Assembly (NCBI GenBank): GCA_038240835.1
Contig: JBBRGJ010000127.1
Coordinates: 1 to 9,438 of the forward strand
Length of the DNA stretch: 9,438 nt
Source of the DNA: JBAXTE01 sp038240835
Lineage (GTDB): Bacteria; Bacteroidota; Bacteroidia; Bacteroidales; WCHB1-69
Reading direction: 5' to 3'
Shown here: positions 1 to 5,556 of the stretch, in pieces
Layout of the letters: each line of letters opens with the position of its first letter
Numbering within the stretch: position 1 is the first letter of the stretch
Program-made: the position numbers and the translations under genes
The notes under the pieces: model-generated
What the model was told of the DNA's origin: nothing
What the model saw: only the letters and a program-made list of their open reading frames with translations
Database searches by the model: none

Positions 1-1
1 C

Positions 2-79
2 TTCAAATTAGCCTACCTTGCTAAAGAATTGCTTATTGCATTTGAAATTTCCAGAAAACATGCATTCGCTCCTTCTTGA
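2..79 (+). CDS. possible 3' end of a gene entering from the left (25 codons then TGA)
   Basis: One forward frame is open from the window edge and ends at a TGA at 77-79. The peptide is rich in Leu, Lys and Ala and could form an amphipathic helix, as at the end of a real protein, but it is far too short to assign a family. The stop lies just before a small inverted repeat at 87-114, a common place for repeats to sit after a gene. The other five frames are closed here by stops. Weak evidence: the open frame may be chance. Confidence 0.2.
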   Translation, partial: FKLAYLAKELLIAFEISRKHAFAPS

Positions 80-86
80 CTTTTTG

Positions 87-116
87 GTTACTTTTGTGTC
101 AAGACAAAAGTGACAC
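87..116. repeat. short inverted repeat with two overlapping hairpin pairings
   Basis: Arms at 87-97 and 104-114 (GTTACTTTTGT and ACAAAAGTGAC) pair over 11 positions with one G-T pair and a 6-base loop. An alternative pairing uses GTGTCA at 96-101 and TGACAC at 111-116. I recognise this kind of ACTTTTGT/ACAAAAGT palindrome as a recurrent intergenic element in Bacteroidota, but copy number cannot be judged here. It could act as a weak bidirectional terminator for a gene to the left; there is no clean U-tract. Confidence 0.55.
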
Positions 117-131
117 TAAAAAAGAAAAATC

Positions 132-201
132 TTCGAAGTGAAATTGTTTTCTGTATTTAAAAAAAGAACAATTATTCGAAGTAAAATGGTTTTCTGTCTT
201 T
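132..201. repeat. two imperfect 27-base direct repeats, 43-base period
   Basis: Copies at 132-158 and 175-201 match at 24 of 27 positions. Both begin TTCGAAGT and contain GTTTTCTGT. They lie in the leader region of the nucleotidyltransferase gene, starting 133 bases before its ATG. The first copy includes the palindrome CTTCGAAG. They could be tandem operator sites or the remains of a duplication; nothing in the sequence decides this. Confidence 0.6.
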
Positions 202-264
202 TGATCAAATTTTGTTATGATAATTATCTTGCAGATTTCATTAACTTTACAAAAAAAAAAATTC

Positions 265-1002
265 ATGAAAGCAATGATTTTTGCAGCCGGTCACGGCACC
301 CGACTTCATCCATATACCGCTACTAAACCAAAAGCGTTGGTGGAGATAAATGGAGTAACCCTTTTGGAGTTAGCGATTAGAAAGTTGATATTTCATGGGT
401 TTAATCAGATTGTAATCAATGTGCACTCTTTTGGTGATCAGATTATTGAGTTTGTGAAAAACCACCCTTTTGAAGCGCAGATATTCATCAGCGACGAGCG
501 TGAACAACTTTTGGATACTGGCGGTGGACTAATTAAAGCGTTGCCTTTTTTTGATGATGGAATGCCTTTTTTGGTCTATAATGTAGACATTGTCACCACC
601 ACAGATTTGAGAAAGTTTTACGCCCAACATTTAGTTTCGCGACCTTTAGCGAGTTTGTTGGTTAGAAAAAGAGAAACTTCTCGGTATTTGCTTTTCAATG
701 AAGAGATGAGTTTGTGCGGATGGGAAAACAGATCCACAGGCGAAAAAATATGGGTGGATGAAACAATGGTTGATTACGAAAGTTATGCATTTAGCGGCAT
801 TCATATCGTTGAGCCAAGAATTATAAAATACGCCCAATCTGAAGAAACTTGTTTCCCATTAATTCCGTTTTATCTAAAATCCGCAAAATCAGAGCCCATT
901 ATAGGAGTTGAAGATGCTGATTCGGTATGGTTTGACGTAGGTAAAATTCCACAGTTAACCGAAGTGGCCGAATATCTTAAAAATGAGAAATATCCTGATT
1001 GA
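265..1002 (+). CDS. sugar-1-phosphate nucleotidyltransferase (MurU/RmlA/ManC-like)
   Basis: Encodes a 245-residue NTP_transferase-fold enzyme that should join a nucleotide to a sugar 1-phosphate. The N-terminal signature runs from residue 6 to 25: FAAGHGTRL binds the nucleotide phosphates, followed by the KPKAL lysines. LLDTGGGL at 82-89 resembles the LLETGGG segment of MurU-type uridylyltransferases, and NVDI at 106-109 supplies the likely metal-binding Asp108. WFDVGKIPQL at 222-231 is the usual C-terminal W-x-D-x-G motif. Single-domain length is close to MurU, the MurNAc-1-phosphate uridylyltransferase of peptidoglycan recycling; a mannose-1-phosphate guanylyltransferase or heptose version cannot be excluded. 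I start at ATG 265, not the in-frame ATG 217, because family homology begins MKAMIFAAG; the A-rich run before it fits Bacteroidota leaders. No AmgK-like kinase partner is visible in the window. Confidence 0.85.
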   Translation: MKAMIFAAGHGTRLHPYTATKPKALVEINGVTLLELAIRKLIFHGFNQIVINVHSFGDQIIEFVKNHPFEAQIFISDEREQLLDTGGGLIKALPFFDDGMPFLVYNVDIVTTTDLRKFYAQHLVSRPLASLLVRKRETSRYLLFNEEMSLCGWENRSTGEKIWVDETMVDYESYAFSGIHIVEPRIIKYAQSEETCFPLIPFYLKSAKSEPIIGVEDADSVWFDVGKIPQLTEVAEYLKNEKYPD

Positions 1003-1014
1003 TAAAAGAAGAAG

Positions 1015-1046
1015 GTGACGGGGTGACGGAGTAACGGAGTGACCGC
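1015..1046. repeat. four imperfect 8-base tandem units (GTGACGGA-like)
   Basis: Units at 1015-1022, 1023-1030, 1031-1038 and 1039-1046 read GTGACGGG, GTGACGGA, GTAACGGA and GTGACCGC. The array starts 13 bases after the nucleotidyltransferase stop codon and is clearly more G-rich than its surroundings. The rest of the spacer to 1226 holds further GTGAC fragments (1055-1075), a weak AATGCG/CGCATT inverted pair (1088-1093 with 1112-1117) and no gene. It looks like a decayed intergenic repeat. Confidence 0.6.
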
Positions 1047-1226
1047 AAAGCGACGATGGAGAAAGTGACAGGTGACCGCATAGAGAAAATGCGTAAGCGG
1101 ATCCAACGCAACGCATTACGTACCTATCTCTGTGGTTAATAAAGAGGAATAGACTTGGACCTCAATCGAACATAAAAGACAAAGATTTTGGTGCTTTGCA
1201 CGTTGTTTCTTTTTGACAGTCGATTA

Positions 1227-1874
1227 TTAATTATCTTCTAAAATAGATTTTATCAAATTAAAAGCACCTTCATACACGTCCAGAATATTTGAATCGAGCA
1301 TGTAGCAAGGAGTGGTGAAAACTTTGTTTTTTCGGTCTGAAATTACTTCGCCGTAAGATGTATTTACGTGAGTAGCTCCCATTTCTGTAATTGCTTTTAC
1401 GGTATCTTCGTCGTTGCCAATGGTGAGTGTGATGTTGGATAAAACTTTTGCAATAATTACAGGAGCGATGCACATGGCGCCAATCGGTTTGTTTTGAGCA
1501 TGCATGGTTTCAATCACTTTTCTTACTTCGGGAATTACTTCGCAATTTTCGGCTTTTGTTGCATAATCGCTTAGGTTTTTGGCCACTCCAAAACCGCCAG
1601 GAAAAATAACAGCATCAAATAATTGAGCATCAAATTCGTGCAAAGATTTAATTTCACCACGAGCAATTCGAGCTGATTCCACAAGTACGTTGCGGGTTTC
1701 GTCTAACACATCACCTGTTAAATGATTGATTACATGAAATTGGTTGATGTCGGGCGCAAAACATTCGTAAGTGCACTCATGTTGTATAATCGATAGCATG
1801 GCCATGGTAGCCTCGTGTATTTCGCTGCCATCGTAAACTCCTGATCCGGATAGTATAACTGCAAAATGCTTCAT
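1227..1874 (-). CDS. elbB: ElbB, isoprenoid-biosynthesis-associated DJ-1/PfpI-family protein
   Basis: Encodes a 215-residue protein of the class I glutamine-amidotransferase-like (DJ-1/PfpI) fold, close to E. coli ElbB in length and along its whole sequence. Recognisable blocks are VILSGSGVYDGSEIHEA (residues 6-22), CFAPD (38-42), VINHLTG (48-54), ETRNVLVESARI (59-70), PGGFGVAKNLS (92-102) and MCIAPVI (134-140). Cys135 in the last block is the expected nucleophile at the elbow turn. E. coli ElbB (ElbA/YhbL) was linked to isoprenoid synthesis and shown to have glyoxalase activity in vitro; its physiological role is unsettled. Length is normal and no key residue is missing. It is transcribed divergently from the hydrogenase-like operon and convergently with the nucleotidyltransferase, so it is probably monocistronic. 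The start is fixed by homology: MKHFAVILSG matches the family N-terminus. Confidence 0.93.
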   Translation of the reverse strand: MKHFAVILSGSGVYDGSEIHEATMAMLSIIQHECTYECFAPDINQFHVINHLTGDVLDETRNVLVESARIARGEIKSLHEFDAQLFDAVIFPGGFGVAKNLSDYATKAENCEVIPEVRKVIETMHAQNKPIGAMCIAPVIIAKVLSNITLTIGNDEDTVKAITEMGATHVNTSYGEVISDRKNKVFTTPCYMLDSNILDVYEGAFNLIKSILEDN

Positions 1875-1890
1875 TTTTCTTTTTTTTTGT

Positions 1891-1898
1891 CAAATATA
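1891..1898 (-). promoter_or_regulatory. candidate -7 box for elbB (TATATTTG)
   Basis: On the minus strand this reads TATATTTG, an exact match to the Bacteroidota -7 consensus TAnnTTTG. It lies 16 bases upstream of the elbB ATG, giving a leader of only about 10 A-rich bases. I see no good TTG at the usual -33 distance; the nearest TTTG is about 31 bases upstream. Motif-only evidence in AT-rich DNA. Confidence 0.35.
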
Positions 1899-1995
1899 TG
1901 CATTTTTTTTGAACTTCTAAACACCATGACAAAAATAATCACCTCTAATTTTTGATTTTTCCTTGCTAAATTGACCTTCTCTTTTTTAGACTTTT

Positions 1996-2028
1996 TTGGT
2001 GAAGTCTTGATAATTTTTGTTACTTTTG
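1996..2028 (+). promoter_or_regulatory. candidate promoter of the hydrogenase-like operon
   Basis: TTG at 1996-1998, at the end of a T-run, is followed after 22 bases by TACTTTTG at 2021-2028. This fits the Bacteroidota primary sigma consensus (TTG, 17-23 bases, TAnnTTTG). The start site would be near 2034. No closer candidate was found before the first gene. Confidence 0.42.
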
Positions 2029-2245
2029 TTGGTAGAATTATTTATTAAACAAAGAACTAAAGCTCTTTTCTTCATAAAATGGAATTTGTTCTGCTTTGTA
2101 AGATTCATGTGTGTTTAGCCAAAAGGATGTTTGAAAATAATTCTTTGAAGCAAGATGTTATTATCACAAAAATATAATTTGAATGATGTTTCGCTTGCGA
2201 ATTAAAAATGGAATAATAATTACAACAGTCAAAAATAATAGACCT

Positions 2246-2500
2246 ATGAATAGTCAAAAGGTAGATATCGCAATTTGCTTGGGAAGTTCATGTTTCTCTA
2301 GAGGAAACAAGGAAGTTCTTGCTAGAATAAATCAATATATTAAATTGCACAAATTGGAAGATCGTGTCAATTTTCACGGAAAACATTGTGTGGGTATTTG
2401 TGCCGAAGGTCCAGTAGTGGAAATTGATGGCGTGATGCACAAACAGGTTACCCCAGAAGATGTAACTTATATTCTCTCTTCAATTTTTGATAAAGACTAA
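2246..2500 (+). CDS. NuoE-like thioredoxin-fold [2Fe-2S] ferredoxin
   Basis: An 84-residue protein of the NuoE / 24-kDa subunit type. The four cysteines are C11 and C16 (CLGSSC) and C48 and C52 (CVGIC), giving C-x4-C-x31-C-x3-C, the usual pattern for a [2Fe-2S] cluster in a thioredoxin fold. It lacks the N-terminal helical domain of full NuoE, so it is a minimal, soluble ferredoxin. I chose ATG 2246; the in-frame ATG 2183 would add 21 residues with no family resemblance. Its stop codon shares one base with the ATG of the next gene (TAATG at 2498-2502), so translation is probably coupled. In [FeFe]-hydrogenase loci such proteins carry electrons to or from the hydrogenase. Here no NuoF-like flavin subunit follows, so the likely partner is the next protein itself. 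Confidence 0.85.
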   Translation: MNSQKVDIAICLGSSCFSRGNKEVLARINQYIKLHKLEDRVNFHGKHCVGICAEGPVVEIDGVMHKQVTPEDVTYILSSIFDKD

Positions 2501-4365
2501 TGCAAATGGAAACACCTCTTTTTTATGTTGAATCGGAGAAATGTACACTATGTTTCGCCTGTATTAGAAAATGTCCGGTAAAAGCAATCGATGTAAAAGA
2601 GCTTACCGAATGGGCAGATATTTCTCCTGAACGTTGCATTGGATGCGGAATTTGTTACAACGTTTGTCCAGTTGATGCTATCCAGTTCCGACAAAATGGG
2701 AGCGAAGTCGCCTCGCTTTTAGCCGACCATGACAATGTGATTGCGCTTTGTGATCCTTCTATCTCTTCCGAATTTACTGACATCACCGATTACCGTAAAT
2801 TTGTGGCCATGCTCCGTCTGCTTGGGTTCAACCGAGTTCACGAAGCTGCTTTTGCGGTAGATATTCTGTCGATTCATTACAAGAAAATGTTTTTAGATTT
2901 TAAAGGAAAATATTACCTCACCGCCAACTGTCCATCTGTGGTTGAGTTGGTAGAAAAATATTATCCAGAACTTATCGGCAACTTGTCACCCATTCCATCA
3001 CCCATGATTGTTGCTACGGAAATGATGCACTCAATATATGGCGATGATGCAAAAGTGGTTTACATAGGACCTTGTATTGCCAATAAAGATGAACTCAAAA
3101 AATATTCAGGAAATCTCCGCCCCGATGTTGCAATTACCTATATTGAGTTGCGCAAATTGTTTGATGAGCAACAGATTACCGAAGGGAAAGTGGAGTTTTC
3201 AGATTTTGATAGTCCCATTGGCGAAAAAGGAGCTTTGTATCCCATCAGTGAAGGAATCTTGGAGTCGTGTTCTCCTGATAAATCGTTGCTTACTCGACCC
3301 ATACAAACGGCAGAAGGAGCCCGAGATGTAAATGATGCTGTGGATACGTTTTCCAAAAACATCGAATTATTGCACAAACATTTAAACTTGTTTATGTGCG
3401 AAGGGTGTATGATGGGTCCAGGATGCACAACGCCAAACAATAAACATACAAGAAGTGCGCATACTATCGACTATGCGAAAAAGAGAATTTCGGGGTTGAA
3501 TTATACCAAGTGGGAAAATAATCTGTTGAAATTTGAACAGATCAATCCAACCGCTAAATATTTGGCCAACGATCAGCGCAGAAATCAGCCACCTAAGGAG
3601 CTGGTAAATGAAATATTGAATAACTTAGGAACCAATGGTCAACATTTGGAACAAGGATGTGGTGCTTGTGGTTTTAAAAATTGCACCGAACTGGCTACGG
3701 GAATTGCCCTTGGAAGCGGTCACCCAGATATGTGTCTTCGCCGATCTATCAACAGCCAAAAAGCACTAGCTCGTTTTATGAAACAAAATGATGAGCGAAT
3801 TCGCCTTTTGAAAATTGAAATTGAACAGTATAAAAAGGATAATTCCAACAAAGATCAACTCCGTTCTAATGCTGCTAAATCCCTGTCCTCTGTTATCGAA
3901 AGAGTCTCTGCTGGAATAGTTTTGGTGGACAACCGATTAAAGATTGTTGAGACAAATGTTAAATTCATCAATATCATTGGCGAAGAAGCGCAGATGATTA
4001 ACGAAGTAGTGCCTGGTTTGAAAGGTGCTGATCTGAAATCGTTGATGCCTTCGTCGATTAGCAGCATGTTTGAGTATGCCATTCAGCACAACGAATCTAT
4101 TGTAGATAAAGACATTATGATAGACGATAAAAAATTCATTCTAAATATTTTCACCATCGAAACAGATTCAATGGCGGGTGCAATTATCCGAAATTTTCAT
4201 GCAGATGAGGTGAAATACGACGAATTTGAAAAGAGAATTACCGATGTGATAGATGAAAACCTCAGAATGGTACAGCAAATTGGTTTTCTATTAGGAGAAG
4301 GAGCTTCCGATACAGAGAGAATGCTAAATTCAGTGATAGAGTCGTTTAAAAAAGAACAAAAATAG
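2500..4365 (+). CDS. putative sensory [FeFe]-hydrogenase-like protein with PAS domain (HydS-type)
   Basis: A 621-residue cytoplasmic protein. Residues 10-65 form a two-cluster ferredoxin domain (C15, C18, C21, C25; C46, C49, C52, C56). Residues about 80-345 resemble the Fe_hyd_lg_C domain that holds the H-cluster. Loop 1 is TANCP (141-145), loop 2 GPCIANKDE (190-198), loop 3 MCEGCMMGPGC (299-309). The four expected ligands are C144, C192, C300 and C303. The proton-shuttle Cys next to C144 is Asn143; the usual Met and Lys of loop 2 are Gly190 and Asn195. Residues 384-412 are a further 4Fe-4S domain (C387, C390, C395, C412), followed by a charged helix (about 419-450), a PAS domain (about 463-565) and a helical tail. 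Known putative sensory hydrogenases (HydS, groups C/D) share this order and also lack the shuttle Cys. Inference: an H2 or redox sensor signalling to the downstream phosphatase, not a fast catalyst. No HydE, HydF or HydG is in the window. ATG 2506 is an alternative start. Confidence 0.85.
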   Translation: MQMETPLFYVESEKCTLCFACIRKCPVKAIDVKELTEWADISPERCIGCGICYNVCPVDAIQFRQNGSEVASLLADHDNVIALCDPSISSEFTDITDYRKFVAMLRLLGFNRVHEAAFAVDILSIHYKKMFLDFKGKYYLTANCPSVVELVEKYYPELIGNLSPIPSPMIVATEMMHSIYGDDAKVVYIGPCIANKDELKKYSGNLRPDVAITYIELRKLFDEQQITEGKVEFSDFDSPIGEKGALYPISEGILESCSPDKSLLTRPIQTAEGARDVNDAVDTFSKNIELLHKHLNLFMCEGCMMGPGCTTPNNKHTRSAHTIDYAKKRISGLNYTKWENNLLKFEQINPTAKYLANDQRRNQPPKELVNEILNNLGTNGQHLEQGCGACGFKNCTELATGIALGSGHPDMCLRRSINSQKALARFMKQNDERIRLLKIEIEQYKKDNSNKDQLRSNAAKSLSSVIERVSAGIVLVDNRLKIVETNVKFINIIGEEAQMINEVVPGLKGADLKSLMPSSISSMFEYAIQHNESIVDKDIMIDDKKFILNIFTIETDSMAGAIIRNFHADEVKYDEFEKRITDVIDENLRMVQQIGFLLGEGASDTERMLNSVIESFKKEQK

Positions 4366-4371
4366 CACGTA

Positions 4372-5556
4372 ATGGAAACAGATTTTTACATCGAAGTAAG
4401 TTACTCTCAGCGGTTTTATCACGATCAACGGATTTGTGGAGATGTATTTCTGTCTGAGCGAATTAAGGAAGAAGATCGTGTGATTGCAGTTCTTTCTGAT
4501 GGAATGGGACATGGCGTAAAGGCAAATGTGCTCGGATCGCTGACGGCCAAAATGGCAATGAATTTTACCAAAGAGCACCGTGACCCCGCTCGAATAGCCG
4601 AAATCATCATCAAAACCTTGCCCGTTTGTAGTGAACGGAAAATCGCCTATTCTACCTTTGGAATCATCGATATTGATTCCGATGGAAAAGTAAGCATTAT
4701 TGAATTTGAAACCCCACAATGCATCATTACCCGTGGAGGAAAAGAATTTGATCCCGAATGGCAATGCATTATTATTGATACACCTGATCAGTCCAAAAGA
4801 GAACTTCTTTATTGCTCGTTTAATGCCAAAAAAGAGGATCGCATCACCTTCTTCTCCGATGGTATTGAGCAATCTGGAATGGGAAGCGAAAAAAATCCAT
4901 TTGGATGGCCTCGAGATAAAATTACTGAATATATTTTGAATTTAATTAATCAAACTCCAGATATTTCGGGACAAAATATTGCGAATAAGCTCGTTAATAG
5001 AGCCAATATGCACGATAATTACGCGCCTTTGGATGATACTACTTGCGGGGCTATCTATTTTAGAGAACCTCGGAAAATGTTGCTATGCACTGGTCCTCCT
5101 TACGAAAAGAGTAGAGATGAAGAGTATGGCGAGATTGTGAGAAAATTCAATGGAATTAAAGTGTTGTGCGGTGGAACTACTGCCGATATTATGGCCAATG
5201 TGTTGAATCGTAAAGTGGAAGATTTATTTGAATTTCATGATCCCGATTTACCACCCATCTCTAAAATGGATGGAATCAACTTGGTTACGGAAGGAATATT
5301 AACTCTGAGTAAGGTAGCTCGAATACTTGAGGAGTATAGTAAAAAAACAACCATAGGAAAAGGTCCCGCAGATTTAATTGTAAAACATTTTCTGGAAAGC
5401 GACGAAATCAGATTTGTGATAGGAACACGTATAAATATTGCGCATCAAGATCCAAATCTGCCGATGGAATTAGAAATTCGACGCACTGTAATCAAAAGAA
5501 TCGCAAAATTACTCGAGGATAAGTTCCTTAAACAGGTTTCGATGGAATATATTTAA
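4372..5556 (+). CDS. PP2C/SpoIIE-type serine/threonine phosphatase with extra C-terminal domain
   Basis: A 394-residue soluble protein. Residues about 8-232 are a SpoIIE-type PP2C phosphatase. The metal-binding acidic residues are present: D24 (CGDVF), D43 (LSDGMGHG, 41-48), D163 (FFSDGIEQ, 160-167) and D221/D222 (DDTT, 221-224), so it should be active and remove phosphate from Ser or Thr. Residues about 235-394 form a second domain that I cannot name. It contains CGGTTADI (266-273), an LPPISKMDGINLVTEGILTL-type stretch near 293-312, GPADL (331-335), GTRINIAHQDPNLP (351-364) and a basic C-terminal helix. The gene starts six bases after the hydrogenase-like stop, so they form one transcript. 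As known for HydS-type loci, the phosphatase is probably the output arm. No anti-sigma factor, STAS antagonist or kinase is encoded nearby, so its substrate lies elsewhere. Confidence 0.85.
   Translation: METDFYIEVSYSQRFYHDQRICGDVFLSERIKEEDRVIAVLSDGMGHGVKANVLGSLTAKMAMNFTKEHRDPARIAEIIIKTLPVCSERKIAYSTFGIIDIDSDGKVSIIEFETPQCIITRGGKEFDPEWQCIIIDTPDQSKRELLYCSFNAKKEDRITFFSDGIEQSGMGSEKNPFGWPRDKITEYILNLINQTPDISGQNIANKLVNRANMHDNYAPLDDTTCGAIYFREPRKMLLCTGPPYEKSRDEEYGEIVRKFNGIKVLCGGTTADIMANVLNRKVEDLFEFHDPDLPPISKMDGINLVTEGILTLSKVARILEEYSKKTTIGKGPADLIVKHFLESDEIRFVIGTRINIAHQDPNLPMELEIRRTVIKRIAKLLEDKFLKQVSMEYI

Larger units (their letters stand above)
1875..2245. other. divergent intergenic region between elbB and the hydrogenase-like operon
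   Basis: A 371-base gap with no convincing gene. It carries the candidate elbB promoter near 1891 and a candidate promoter for the rightward operon at 1996-2028. If the latter is used, the operon has a leader of about 210 bases, AT-rich, with one small perfect palindrome at 2190-2201 (TTCGC-TT-GCGAA). I find no full FNR/CRP-type palindrome, no riboswitch that I recognise and no tRNA. Confidence 0.6.

Noticed and set aside
229..249. Promoter for the nucleotidyltransferase with TAACTTTA at 242-249
   Set aside because: The -7-like box has a mismatch at the important G, and TTG candidates lie at spacings of about 10 or 27 bases, outside the normal range.
217..264. Upstream in-frame ATG that would extend the nucleotidyltransferase by 16 residues
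   Set aside because: The extra residues are hydrophobic and Lys-rich, coded by poly-A DNA, and the family's nucleotide-binding strand begins right at the ATG at 265.
1165..1220. Possible terminator between the convergent genes around GTGC-TTT-GCAC (near 1190-1201)
   Set aside because: Only a four-base core pairs well, and extension to the flanking AAAGACAA/TTGTTTCTTT is interrupted by mismatches.
3138..3440. 100-codon open frame on the minus strand
   Set aside because: A shadow of the hydrogenase-like gene; the plus frame carries the cluster cysteine motifs.
4330..4872. 180-codon open frame on the minus strand
   Set aside because: It lies wholly over the phosphatase gene and the end of the sensor gene, its protein resembles nothing, and the plus-strand PP2C motifs there are clear.
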